Assembly: GCA_020809705.1 (NCBI GenBank)
Contig: CP085835.1
Location: 2,666,001 to 2,730,000 of the forward strand
Source: Calonectria ilicicola
Taxonomy: Eukaryota > Ascomycota > Sordariomycetes > Hypocreales > Nectriaceae
Length of the DNA stretch: 64,000 nt
Direction: 5' to 3'
Made by a program: the position numbers and the translations under genes. Shown piece after piece: positions 46,579 to 59,587 of the stretch. Under the pieces are notes generated by a model. That model was not told where the DNA came from and did not search any database. It saw only the letters and a list, made by a program, of their open reading frames with translations. The number at the start of each line of letters is the position of its first letter. Within the stretch, counting starts at the first letter, position 1.

Positions 46579-49309
46579 CTATCGGAAATTTTGATAGGTT
46601 TGCGGCCGGAACCATTCCCACAATGCAATTGGGCCTTTTAGATTTGACCCCATGAGTCCGTTTTCGTCAATCTCTCGATGCTTGTTAATCTCTTTTGTAT
46701 TGCTCCCGCTCATACTGGAGATCGATTCATTAAATAGCGATTCAGTGTCCTGATGTACGGTTTCCGGAACACCAGCTCTCTCTCCTGTCGGCTTTCGTTG
46801 GGATTCTTCATTTTTATGCAAAGATTCGATATCCTTATTCTCAACAAGACGGGATCTGGGAATCCCGTGCAGCAATGGATTTATTGCTGATCGAATTGAA
46901 ATGTGCGCCAAGGCTGTAAGAATGAGGAGCAAAGCAATGAATGCAAGTTGTACAAAGGCCTTTTCTATTGCAAAAAATGCAATGAAGTAAATCTCTGCAA
47001 AATATAGACCTGTGAAAGTCTGCAAAAGAGCTCGAGGATAAAAAAGCCCTTTACTATCCAAATATTTCGTATCGTATACATAGAGGAGGTTATATTTGTA
47101 CACGAAGTATACAAAACATAACCCCACTACCGCAACCAGCAAAATAAGAGGGGCAACGCAGGCATAAAATATTGCTTCGATACCTCAATCAGTATAAAGT
47201 GACTTCCCATTAGTCGAATTACCTTACCTATCAAGCCAATTAACCCAAATAAAGGATAAACGCCTCCAAATTGTATGATGGGTAGGTCGTGCCATCGTTC
47301 GAACCGAGATCTTGGGTTAATTGTATATTTTGCCAAGAGCTGATGTCGGAATAGCTCAATGATTTGTACCAGTTCTGCAGCTCCTGCTTGAAGACAAACA
47401 ACTAGAATATATGAGTAGTAGAAAATTGAAGTGTGAGGGACCGCTATTGACAGAAAGTAATGCGGGTCTCCAATAATACCTGCGAGACCGACAGTTGATG
47501 TTAGGAAAGTAGCCACAAATATATCAACGATCTGAAATATGAAGAACGCCGTCTGCACGAAAAGCTCAGCCATGGATAAAGATTGTACCCCCGCAAACTT
47601 TGCACAAGGTCTCAACAATACCGGGATGAAACCCATCCATAGCCATACGAACAACGCTCGAACAAGGCCATCAATCGTTTTTGCCACCATTGGTGGTAAA
47701 TCTCCAGCATCTGAGTTGCCAGTCATCTGACTATCCAAACCTTCACTATTTATGAAAGCTGAGATGAAATAGCTTGGAATCCACCAAACAATCAACCCAA
47801 GGCCAATCATACCAAAGATAAAATATTGCCGGAGGATTTTCTCCCACCATTTTATCCGTAGTGAACTCCAGATTATCTCGCCCGGCGCAATGCCAACCAA
47901 AGGTTCGTTCATGCAAAATGGTTTGTGATGTATAGGAAGATGGCAGGCTTCAATTGCGCTGTTTTGTGAGTCGAATTCCACAAAAACAGCACCCAGGAAT
48001 AGCCCATTGCCATTGCCGCACTCTTCAGAAATCTTGATGATTTTTTCATCCAGTGAGTATAAGGTTGATCTTGCCCATTCTATAGTGTCAACCCTATGGC
48101 AGGGGTTGGTAAAATTGCGGTGCGAAGGCCTGGAGTTATTTGGTATGTACTGTGATGCCACAGAACCATCAGTATCGGAAAGGCTTGGGTGTAAACCATA
48201 GGGATGGATATATTCCTGTTTATTAAGGTGGCATCGAATTGGTGATGTGGCCGTATCAGATTGTAAACCGCTTGATACCAATCCACCGACTTCGACATGA
48301 CATTTAGTCTTGCTTCTCGCTGTGCTTTCTGCCATGGAGTTGGTGATTGCGGTCAAATCGTAACTTAAACTCTTCATTCTTGCAGTGTTGGCGCGTTTGA
48401 TCAATTCCAGCTCCGCTATTTCCAAGCTGAAGGCAACTTCATCCCTCTTCTTGACCAAACTTTTAAGTTTTCGAGTGTCCTTAGGAATCCAAACGGAAAC
48501 TACAGCATCCCCAAACATCTTTCGTATCATCGCTTCATCTGTGTATGTATCTGGAACTGTGGTGAAGAGAACCGTGCGAGATGATAAACGACTGGCATGG
48601 CTGAGATCTAAAAGATACGCCTGTTTGAGGTTGATATAGAAAATGCACTCGCGATATATTGCGAATACGATGAAAGCTATTCTACTCGTTAGTGAAATCC
48701 AAGCATTGGGACTCGAATACAGACAGAAATAAACCCATAATACCACAACATGGGCGAAATATTTCGTTGGATTATCAACGTTGCTAATCGTCATGCGATC
48801 TAAGCTGTTCGTTTGCATTGCATCGCCAGTTACATGTAGAGGGAGCAAAATTGGCCACGCAAGACAAATGCCAGCAAAGCAAATAACAGTGAGAAGTTTG
48901 AGATATCGAAGGAAGAAAAAGCCATCAACGGAGCTTTGGGCAAGCAACAAAGAATCAGGGATCAATATAAATTTCTTCATCCATCCGAACCAATTGGGAG
49001 GAAGTGGTTGCATCAATTCCCTAACATTTTTTGTTCAGCTTGGGTAGATTATACGAGGCCAGCATTAGGGCCTTACGTTGAATGCAAAATCCCTGGAATT
49101 GTTTTCGGAGAATAAACCCTCACAAATTTGCGGCGGAGGGTAAAGAACGTGAAGAATGATAGAATTACCAAGGCAAGTGTGGGGAGGAGAGTGATGACAA
49201 CCGGAGAAAGAGATGACGTCGATAGCGCTCTTGAAATGCTGTTGTCTTCATCTCCACTGCCTGTCCCGATTCTCGGGTCATCAGACACTTCCGTATAATT
49301 TGATTCCAT
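46579..49309 (-). CDS. CSC1/OSCA-like channel or phospholipid scramblase family protein (DUF221/RSN1)
   Basis: Polytopic membrane protein of about 876 aa, with exons (minus strand) 49309-49077, 49020-47228 and 47183-46579. The order is an N-terminal membrane region with one helix in exon 1 and WFGWMKKFILIPDS, a long cytosolic domain, then a multi-helix RSN1 7TM domain. Diagnostic phrases are SRTVLFTTVPD at the start of the cytosolic domain, AVFVEFDSQNSAIEAC, WSSLRIKWWEK and VYKYNLLYVYD. The last intron is 44 bases long; removing it gives the expected IEAIFYACVAPLIL in place of a premature stop. Yeast CSC1 and plant OSCA proteins are hyperosmolarity or stretch-gated cation channels, and related members scramble lipids. 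The acidic, Ser-rich C-terminal tail is probably regulatory. Confidence 0.9.
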
Positions 49310-49981
49310 CTAGATTCCACTTTGATTAACCATGGTAAAATAAATGACTTTCTTCAATCGAGCTTACTTTTTGCCTCACACCTCACAGTGTAGCATCAAA
49401 CAATTCTCCATTCCAGATTATGGCGACTGATTGCATTTGACTTGTTGAGTCACGGAAGCCGGCGATAAAACATGTCGAGATCCGGTCAATTAATTGAGGG
49501 CTTATTGAGCGTGGTTTGTTCGTAGAGGGGTATGATAAATATATCGAGGACTCACTTAAGGGTATTCCATGCCCTCGCTGCCTAACCGAGGGGGCGGATT
49601 GACCCTGCATTGAAGCTCAACGTAGTACTTCGGTACCCTTGCACTGCCACCGCACAATACATCAGCTATGCAGGGGTAAAGAAATGCGATGATCAATCGT
49701 AATCTGCAACTACGGCACATCAGATAGGGCAGAATGACTACAGCCGGCCCACTGACATGGGCAAGACATAATTAGTACTCAGCTCGGTGGATCTGATCTC
49801 ACCAATCATCTCGAGAATATGCCATGTAAGCAAAGACATTCGCTCGATTAGGCTTGGTTCCATCGCTGCATATAACCATAATTGGCTCTTTTTTGAGGGG
49901 CTGTGCTTTATTTGTTTTGTCTTTCATTGCATTGCCGACGCGTAAATCCTTCAACCGTTGTTTATGATACCGGGCAAGATA
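49310..49981. other. Intergenic region
   Basis: About 670 bases: promoter of the channel gene on the left, 3' flank of the pseudo-E2 gene on the right. A 75-codon frame (49383-49610) looks like chance. Confidence 0.55.
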
Positions 49982-51515
49982 TTACATCGCATACTTCTTA
50001 GTCCAAAAGCGAGCGGTTTCTTCATATTGGAGCCTGTTAGTGGTGTAAACCTCTTCGATCTCTGGAACAAGAGGCTCATCTCTTTCCTGGTTAGCTAGAA
50101 GCGAGCTAATTGAAAGCAGCACTTGCGATAGAAATTAGCAACGGTCCTTGGAATAAGAATTTAGCAGAGCCGGGTAGTACTTTTCTCTATCGTCAAGCCA
50201 GGAGCCCAATTGGTCCTCAGTATCCACAAAGCTATCGTACCATCCGAACCTATACTGGGATGGTATATGCGCGTCGTGAACCGTATATGAGGCGGCTCAT
50301 AAGGATAATTCTTAGGAATGTGCATCTTTAGGTAAAATACACCATCGGCATATGGGGAATTCGGCTGCATGGATCGGTTATTAAAGAGAATTGTGTACAA
50401 AATAGAGGAATGTATTCTTACAGGTCCGTAAACGACGCCTTGCCAATATGCCTATCAAAATTTGTGAGCGAGTAACTCTGCTTAAAGAGTACAAAGTTCG
50501 TACCAAATTTTCTCCAACTGGGCCGATCGAACCAACGGCAATGGGGTTGGATGCTATGTATGCCGCTTCTTTCCTGGTTCTCTTCAATGCACCACCTTCC
50601 AATGCAGCAGTCCTATCATGGCACTGTGTGCAGTAGGTGTCGCATACACCCGGTCGTGCTGTGAGAGATCTTGAAGCTAATGACGACTGGAGGGCCAAAG
50701 GGTCATTTGCTCCCGGAACCAGTATTTCGAAGAGGCTTGTGACGGAAATAGTTCGTAGCGGAACGGAACCAGATGAATTAGGCGGTCCTTCGGCTGCAGT
50801 TGAGTCGAGGTCCCGATTACCAAGAGTTGTACTTGCTGTAGAATTGTTGGCCAAGGCCCAAAATCTTCCCAGCTCACCATCATGAAAAAACGACCCGGCG
50901 TCAGTTATATCTTCGTTTTCCGACATATGGAGGTCCGATATGAGGTCCCCAGAATTGGTGCCTTGGGATGTCCCATGTTCCTGCGATATGCTTGTGCAAC
51001 GCTCTTGTTCGATGTCCGTCCCACTTTTCAAATAAATAGTCAGTGTAAATGGAAATTTACGGTGAATCACACAGCAAATACCATTGGAGCTTCTTGAGTA
51101 GAGCTGATAGTGCTCCTTTTTGCCGTTGTAGTTGTTTGATTGCCCTGTCAATTACGGATTGCTGCCAGGGCCATTTCATTTGTTTCCAACTTGACAACCC
51201 CCCCGGGCAAGAAAGAGATTGGACAAAAGGTTGAAGCTCGGAAAATATTATAACCGTTTCGGTGAGAATGTGTTCTAGATTTTCCATGAGGATAGGTGCA
51301 GTCTGTTCTGGTGCCACATCATTGAGCGTGTCGAGCGAGTCTGCGAGCACTGTAAAATTGGCCTCAATGTGGACAACCTCCGCAAGAAGGATCGAGATGG
51401 ATTCTGGAGCATCTTGAATCTCGCTCAAAGCACCACGGACGATCTTAGAAACATAAACAACTAGAGTGGTGTAATGAGGTACTGTGAGAGGGTTCATAGT
51501 GACTGTATTGCTCAT
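49982..51515 (-). CDS. HeLo-like N-terminal domain fused to a catalytically dead ubiquitin E2 fold
   Basis: About 435 aa. Exons (minus strand) are 51515-51082, 51023-50504, 50451-50422 (only 30 bases), 50364-50181 and 50121-49982. Residues 1-144 (MNPLTV from residue 7, [46 protein letters not shown]) fit the HeLo-like N-terminal domain of fungal STAND/NLR proteins. A Ser/Thr-rich linker follows. From about 290 a UBC fold appears: [54 protein letters not shown], and a full C-terminal part ending [10 protein letters not shown]. The E2 active site is gone: HPN reads HPS, and the Cys before Leu-x-Ile-Leu reads Ala373 (GTIALWIL). So it cannot form a ubiquitin thioester and may act like UEV proteins, as a ubiquitin-binding partner. 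An immune or heterokaryon role is inferred from the N-terminal domain only. Confidence 0.8.
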
Positions 51516-51789
51516 TTCTACTATGTTGTGGATGTTTGAGGAGAAAAATATAGGCAGCAGCGGTTGGGTCACGTCTTGTTTGTCACGTGATTAATGGAAC
51601 TTTGGACAGAGTGAGATGAGTTCAAGTGGAACTCGAGCCGAGAGGGCGTCACACAGTAGAATGGAAGATCGCTTCTACCATAGACATATAGCAATTTACA
51701 TTCCTTTACTATCCTCGTTTCCTTTTGACAAATTTGATACTAATTATATTAGATAGCCCAAGACGTAAATTACCATACCTTGCTCTCCT

Positions 51790-54700
51790 CTAAACCCGTG
51801 TAGTGTTGCGTGTCTTTCTTCGATGTGAAATCTCTGATGTGGATTCCCGTATCCAATTCGGTAGATATGCCGGCCTCATTCTTGGTCGACCATTTGGTTT
51901 CCCTGCCATCATGTCGCTATCAACATGACGTATGAATTGTTTCTCACTTATCGCTGTACTTCCAGCGAATAATTTGAATTCTCCGCTCCGTCTGCTCTCC
52001 GTTTCCTCCTTCTCGATGGCACCTCTCGTTTTATTATGATGTGTCTCTTTTCGATGTCGACGGTGCGCTCGACCTTCCAACCATTCACCAATCTGCTCAC
52101 CTCTATATCCATAAATAAATGCCAATCCTATCACGACGACAGTGACTGGGATTGCAGTTATCCAAAAGATTCGTTGCGAGAACTCCATGTCTCGCACGTC
52201 AGCTGTGTTCATCCCCATAAAGCTCGCGACGAACGAAAGCGGGAGGAAAAACAGTGTTACAATTGTAAACACTCTGATTGCTTTTCCGTGGTCTTCTTCT
52301 AGGATCTCAATCATCTGCTTGACTTCTTCCTTTAATTGCTTCGACCTTGCTTTCAAGATTTCGATTTCCTCTAGCCTCTGTTGAAGCTTCTCCTGATGCG
52401 TCCTATAAATGGAATATTCCGGTTGGTATTGCCCCATCCTTGTAGTGTTTGTGATCCGGAATGATTTTGGATTTAAAATCACCGCAAGCTTCCACATAGT
52501 TGACATTTGCATATCAACCACCTTTTTCAACGCCTCGAGCTCTTCCTCTAGTGCGTGTATATCCAAGAACACTCGTCTCTGTGGCCGGCGATGAGCCTGA
52601 AAGTGTAGCTCGGATGTGTATTCCTGATATAATACTGTCAGGTCAAGACTTGAAGTATTATCCTCCCACTTCTTGGGGTCAATTTTCATGGAGTGACTCC
52701 CACAAACTAAATATAGTGCTAAAAACTCAGCACCAACTGCTTCGACGCCAAGGCTATCAATGGTGTATGATGTATTCCCGTATAGGATCAGGTCTTTCTT
52801 TGCATCTTCTAGCAATTCGTGCACTTGACTTAGAGATTTTCTTTCCTCTTGAGAAAGCTCAAAACTTTTCCGCCGAATCAACTCTGGAGTCACCCACGAT
52901 GCCGGCTCGTTCGCAATAGCAGAAGATCGATTCTTGAGAAGGAGCTGTTGTGAGCGAAAGACGTAAATCAGAATAATTTGATGAAACGCAGAAACGAGCT
53001 TGCTTGGTAAGAGTGGACGGGTCCGTCCTTCGTCCCCAGGCTTGTTGCTTGGCACGCTGCTCACGAGTTCATGCAGTTCATTCAAAGAGTCCCGAATCAT
53101 CACAAGATCCTCGACAAAATCTTCAACGGCGTCAAGAACATCTCCGCCAGAAATTCGTATTTCGTATGCATCCGTCTGGAAGCGGCGAAGCCAGACGAAG
53201 CATGGGTCATAATACGGCCGTTCAGCTCTTCCATTACATATCAAATGGCTTGCGTGAAGGTGTTCCAGGGCTTTTGTAGCCGTCGGATAGTATTTACCCA
53301 TAGCACAATCGGCACAGTCTAACCAAGATTTTCTTGCAACAGATGCCCCTTGGGACGACCCTTCAATGATGGCAGCCTGCATATCAAAGTTTCGGATTGT
53401 ATATTGGAATCTGCCATCTGGATCGCTGTTGCCATCTTCCCAGACAAGTTGCTGTGGTCATCAAGAGTTAGCAAGAGCGGCCCTCTGTACATGAAAATCT
53501 GTTCCACTCACGCGGAATATGCAGTCAATAGCACCCCAGAACCGGACACACACATTGTGTATCAAAGTGCTTCCTTCTTGAGGCGTAAATGCCCAGAGAA
53601 TATCTTGACTAACGTCCAATAATCGCTCCATTGCTACTTTTCGACGCTTGGAGAGTTTCGCAGCACCTGTGCGATGGTAAGCGTGCCCAGGCGCCTTGTT
53701 TGAAGGTTGGTCTGCAGGCGCTGGGTGGTCAATATTTCTAGTTCCTTCGCTTTTGTCTGGTTCTGGTTGAATGTATGAGAATGACATAAATGCTCCCCAA
53801 GGATTGGGATCCCCATTTGTCGCACCACCGTTAGCTGGAGCACCTGGCTGTACAATATCTTGCAGGATATGAGCATCAGACAGTAACTCGTGTCTTAACA
53901 ATAGCTCATGCATGGTATATTTGGGAGTTTTCCCATACAATCTTCCAGCTTCATCGCTAGAAATAGACGCGTGTAAACGTCCCAATATCTTGACTAGCAA
54001 TTTATCCATCAATTCAGGCGTTCGTTCGCGCACGTTTGGCTCATTCCCTGACCTCCACGTAAAAAAGGGCCGTGGTTTTATCATTGGTGATTTATTCGGT
54101 TTCTGGGTGTCTTCAGAGGTATCACTTGCGGAATCTTCCGAAACCTGAAATTCAGGTTGTTTTGGGAAACTAACCGTGGGTCTTTGTGTGCCCCTCATAT
54201 TACCAGACATCTCCCATTCGTTTGTGTCTTGACGGGAATACAGTGGAGTATCGTCATTCACATCACCGGTATGAGAGTCGCCTGTGTTTGGAAGCCCTTC
54301 GCCAGCCCTGTCACAGACGTCAACTCCACTAGTCGTCGCTGGTGCAGTGGGTTCTTTCACAGGATCAGATGGAAATTTCGCCTTTTCAACAAGTTCGATT
54401 TCATCCTCGAACTCAACCCGTGGCCTTTTTCCAAATTCCTTGGAGCCTTCCAGGTCCTCTTTCTCCTTCAGTATAGCCTCGTGATGAGCTATAACTCGGT
54501 TCCGAGCAGCATTCTCTGCTTCAGTCAGAGCATTTTCAAGATTTTTCTTCTCTTCTTCTTCAGTGATTCCCATAGCCTCCATTTTGTGCTGAAGCGCCTT
54601 CACCTTCTGGGAAGCCTCATCTAGATCCTCTCTGATTTGAGCCTCAAGCGTTCTTTGGCTTTCAACATCCTCAGGTTTTTCACTAGCGTCTTTGTGTGCT

Positions 54701-57700
54701 TTTGTTTCCATCTCAACACATATTCTTTCCGACACTTCTTTAGGAGTAACAGTGTTTTCTTTAATAGTGCTGGAGTCCTCACGAGAGGAGGGGCGAGGAG
54801 GAACCGGCTGATACTGTTGCAAATGAGGAGGCATGCCGTGACCAGAATCAGTGCCATAGAACCCGCCGGCTCCCTCTCGATACGGCATCATATCATGTAT
54901 CTTTCTGCTTCCCTCGCCATCACGGTAATAGTGGGAGCCGGGTTGGTTAGGCCGGTCAGCTTGACTCATCTGACCTGCTTGACTAGGGCCGTAAAGGGAG
55001 CTATCATGTGGGGCGGGGTAGTTCCCATAAGGAGTCGTCTGAGTATTTTCTTGAGCGCCTAGTCTTGAATCACCTCTTCGCGTTTGTGGAAATACATCAT
55101 CAACGCGACCTCTGCGATAGACTTGACCCTGGCCGCGGCCATAGTAACCGGGACCTGCTACCTGACCGCCTGAAGGATAACCCCGGCCATAATAGGCCGA
55201 ATCATATTCGTCTGGAATGGCTACATTTTCAGGAACCGTCGACCGCCGACGTAACACCGTTCGGCCCGAAGTTTGGTCCTTGGGGTCGCGACGTTGAGTG
55301 CGCTCGGTGATATGAACTCCGTCCGATATGGACCCAGAAGGCTGAAGCCGGTTTTCATCATCGTTGTCGTTATATGAATCATTTTCACGGTTCGAATTTG
55401 CCCTTGAAAGCTCAGAATAGTATTCGTCGCTATCGTTCGTAGAATGAAATAAGTCATCATCCAAGCGAACGGGAACACTACGGGCAAGAGAGACCGCACT
55501 TCGATATGACTCTCTTCGTGTAACAGGTTCTGAGCGAAGTCCGCGTTGATATTCGGCCCAAGACGGATTGCGAAACCCGGCTCGCCTCTCCCGCGGGGCA
55601 GGGGCCCTATTAGAGGACCCAACCTCTTGTTGTAAGGGTCTTCCGCGAGATGAAAATCTTTCGCGAGATGAAAATCTTTCGCGAGATGAAAGTCTTTCGC
55701 GAGACGAAAGCGGCATAAACAATTCTTCATCGTCGTCATTACTCTTCAGGTGGGTCAGTGCCTTGTTCAGAAACAGTTAGTTCATATCTTACCTCTAGTT
55801 GATCACCATCGTTATTCATCTCTTCATCAGATGAACCCCCAAGATCAAAATATTTTGGTTTCGTATCCGGGATTCCCATCGAGTTGTCATTTATCACAAG
55901 TCCTGTTTGAAGAACACCAACGTCGGTTGTTTTCTTGTTTTTCAACCCTCGTCTAGACACCGATGAGGTTCGAGATCGAGGGGCGCTCCGGGAACTGTTG
56001 GGTTCAGGTTGTTCATGTTCCATCCTGGTTGACTCCCCATACGGATTGCGCAGGGAGCCTTGGTCAAATGATTTAGTTGGCCCTTCAAAAAGATTGTTAT
56101 CAGTTGCTTATCCTTGCTCATAATCTTCTTTCTTCTCTTACCAAGCCGAGGTCTCTCTACTGGATGTGAGAACTGAGTAGTCTGAGAATTGGCCGTATTG
56201 CTGACGCCTCCAAATCGACGATCATTTTGTTGTGGTGCAAAATGAACCCTTTGAGCGCCTGTGTTTGCCTTTTTGCTGTTATCTGTTTGTTCCCCTAGTT
56301 CCTTACTAGAGCCACCTCCTCGAAGCTGTAGAATTACATCACTCTCCTTAATATTTAGGGAGCTCTCGCTCTCCGATCCCTCTAGGGAATTTCTGGCCCT
56401 AGACTCACCATCTTCCGTATTTGTTGACCCTCCGGTTATCATGGATGTTTTCGGCTCGACATCGTCAGCAGTAACTGCAATGTGTACTATCGATTCCTGG
56501 GATTGTTCACTTATGTCCTGAAGTGGCTGCTGTCCGCTTGACCCATTCAAGGACCATTCATCGTAGTCGATGTTATCTGTTAGGCCTCCATCAAATCGCA
56601 AAGGGGACCTATAAAGTGGACCTTCGTTTGTGCTTTCTGTTGAGGCTTCACCGAACAGCAAAGGAAACTGACGAAAATCACCCTCGTATGGATCTTCCGC
56701 ATTGTGTAACCCCTTATGCCTAGCACCATGTAAATCGCTTCGTCGGTCAATAGTCATACTTGTCCAAGATAATTCTTGAGCTTCTTCTCTAGCATTGCTG
56801 ATTGAGATGGGTCTTGATGTCACTGGAGGCTCGGATCTTCTTGAAGATTGTGGTCGTCGGCTCATCCCAGACTGGTGTGGACTCCGGTGATTCGTATTTA
56901 CAGAACGACCCCGCGAGGCCTCGGGCATCATTTGGACTGGCCTCTGAGAGCCTCTCCATCCTTTCTTCCGCAAATAAAAGACATGAATTTGCGAGGTTGA
57001 AGAGAGGAGAATCTCAATCCATCTTGACGGCGTAATAATTTCGTCGTCTGGGTCGAACAACTGATATTCTGCAACTTCACGAGTGCTCCCGCGAACTTGG
57101 GTGACGGCATGCCGCAAGAAGTCAATATAGTTGTAGTCCGATTCTATTGCAATGTTGTATCGTCGCATATTTTCGTCGATGAGTCGAATGATAAGCGGCT
57201 CCCTATTTCCTGAGATTCGAGATGTCAACTCAATGGCCTTTCCTCGAAGTTTTTCCGCGGGATCGTTCGAGAAGCTAATCAAGACTCCAGTTCCAATTAG
57301 CATGCACCACACATGGGTGACTTGTAGTATTTCTTTCGATTTCAATTCCAACATCTTTTGTACAATCTGATGGGCTTCGCGTGTTCGGCCGACATTGTAC
57401 CCATACAGATTTTGGAGCAAAGTCTGAGGGAAACAACCATCTTTGGCAGTACCAAGATGAGCGGTTGGGGGTTGTAATACCGTCTTTGGCGATGAAATAA
57501 ACATAACAGGCTCCGTTTCTGGGGATTCTTTTGCGTCAAGCTCATGCGTTGGGTATCTACCAATACCGCGAATAACGCAACCCTGTTTCACTTGGGCACC
57601 AAGTCGGGAGTTTGTAATATACAAATCCCGTACTTTGTCCAAAGTTAGAAGAGCAATCGACATCAGATCTTGGCGGATAAAGGGGCAATTTTGGACAAGC

Positions 57701-59123
57701 CTCTGTTCTAGATCATTAGCCAAGCTCTTAATTCGGACCTTTCCCTTCCTTAACTGCATCTCACCTCAACGACTTTGAGATCCAACGCTGGCCGTTGAAT
57801 GTGCCTTTGAGAATAAAGCCATTAATTAGCAATCCCCTATTAAAACATTTACAAATGGCGAGTGCAACATACAGCCATCGTAACTGAACCACAGATGAAT
57901 CCATCTGTTCCTTCTGTGGACCCTCAGGGCAAATCAGAGTGAGATGCCCAGGGCCCTTGGCATCAGCCACATATTCCGCTGCATGAATCACATGGAGCTC
58001 TGTTGATGTGTTCTCGGCTAAGATAACCTTTGGTTCTCTCCAAGCAGCTGCTTCAGAGTGCAAGAACTTTTGGCCTGAATTGTCAGTTAAAGTCATGGTG
58101 CTATTTTTCTTGACGGCGAAATTGAATGAAAGCCCATTTGACTCGGCCAAGTCAAAGAGTTTCTCAGATTCGTCATCGTTTTGCACACTTGGTGACTGAT
58201 TCTGTAATGAGGACGGGCTGCCAGGGTGCCGCTCCTCTTCCCCTTCTTCATCATCTTCCCAGTCTTCTGTTTCTTCTTCCCATTCTTCTTCTTCCTCTTT
58301 TACTTCTTTCCTCTCACCGCTCTGCTGCCTTCCCCTGAAGTCTCTCATCCGAGGTTCAACCGGACGAGAATAGGGGTTTCTCGGTTCAAATGGGGAGGAA
58401 TTTGGGTTTTTGGTGTTAATGTCATGGTTTAGGCCGTCTACTGGTCGCTCAAACCTGCGCCCCAAATGAAGATACGGATTTGAAAATATGTTGGCGGCAG
58501 GGCGAGGAGGCATGCCAAGATTATTGGTCTGAGCACCAGAAGGTCCCCTTTGTTCTACATCCGACTTGGCAGAAATGTTGCCTTCGGATGTACTGTAATC
58601 CACACTACTACTCTGCTCAGAGGAGTTGTGGTCAGTTGAGCTTTTTCCGGACGGAAATTCATCCTCGACGTAAGAAACATACGCGTGCCGCGTTGTTTTG
58701 GGCGACGGTTCAGACATATCATCCCGCTCGATTTTTCGGCGACTTCCCTCCCCCAAATATTTATAAACCGGCTCAGTGAATTTAATGATCCCGGTGGCCT
58801 TCTCGGGGAGTTTTCCATCCCTCTTTTCTCTCTTTGCTACCAATACAGCTAGTTTCTGGCCATCTTTTGCGGTTGTGAGATTCTCGACATCCTCCGTAGC
58901 ATGTCTTTGGGCCTCAACAGCAGTTTTTTCTTCAACTCGACTTGTCTTCTCCTGTCCTTGAAGTTCAAACTCGGAGCAAGTCTCCCCATCGCTTTTCGAG
59001 GGACCTTGTGTACCATCTAGATGAGCAATCACATGAGAGATGTTCGTTTCAAGTAGAGGAGCACTACGGACGGCACTTACCCGATGTATGACCTCCCAAA
59101 GGCGCGCGAGTCTTCAAGGGCAT
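51790..59123 (-). CDS. Very large CorA-like Mg2+ transporter family protein
   Basis: About 2,337 aa if joined as (minus strand) 59123-59081, 59016-57853, 57764-56142, 56082-55793, 55743-53512 and 53451-51790. The C-terminus carries the CorA mark: two membrane helices with GMN near residue 2197 (SFVASFMGMNTAD) after a long coiled coil (HQEKLQQRLEEIEILKARSK). Upstream are a conserved globular part (LVQNCPFIRQDL, VMFISSP, LLQNLYGYN, EILQVTHVWCMLIG) and long charged, Ser/Arg/Glu-rich stretches. CorA channels move Mg2+; the long fungal relatives are uncharacterised and the N-terminal parts may be regulatory. The intron at 57765-57852 is the weakest join: donors GTAAAT or an earlier GTTGCA both keep the frame. 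It could also be two genes, one ending at 57761 and one starting at 57759, but continuity of the conserved domain argues for one. Confidence 0.7.
55643..55710. repeat. 18-base minisatellite inside the CorA-like gene
   Basis: Nearly four copies of an 18-base unit (CGCGAGATGAAAATCTTT). On the coding strand it encodes repeated Ser-Ser-Arg-Glu-Arg-Phe/Leu. The length, a multiple of three, allows copy-number change without frame loss. Confidence 0.9.
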
Positions 59124-59587
59124 ACTGACTTGCACCCGAGTCCAGGCGGTGTGAGTACCAAATGAAGGTGATAGAATGAACCAAGAGCATCAGCCCAATG
59201 GTTTTAGGGAAGAAGATCGTCACCGCGACAAATTCTCACCCAAGCCACAATAGTTAGCATATTATGAGTATGTAAGCGCGCATCTTAGGACATGGGTTGT
59301 GATAGGCTGGCCTCATGCGGTGAGGTGGAACGCCACGCAAGGTCCCATCGACGGTTGACAACACCCACCAACAGTGGGAAAAAAGGAAACGGTACAAGTG
59401 ACGTGGAGATTAAAAAAAAAAATAGGACGTGTCTGGATCTAACAGGACAACATGTAGCTCTGTGGAGCGACTGAAAATTATCACTGTATGGCAACGCAGA
59501 CATTTTAAACAATGACTCAAACAGTGACTCAACGTTATTATCAGGCTCTAACCGTCTACGCTAACCAACCGAACCAATCTGCAGCTC
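59124..59587. other. Intergenic region upstream of the CorA-like gene
   Basis: Promoter of the CorA-like gene and 3' flank of the amidohydrolase. A poly-A tract lies near 59412-59422. No gene seen. Confidence 0.6.

Noticed and set aside
47184..47227. Frameshift in the CSC1-like gene
   Set aside because: A 44-base intron with a GACTAAT branch site explains the frame change and restores the family sequence.
55643..55710. CRISPR-like repeat
   Set aside because: The 18-base units are contiguous without spacers and encode a Ser-Arg-Glu repeat in an exon; it is a minisatellite.
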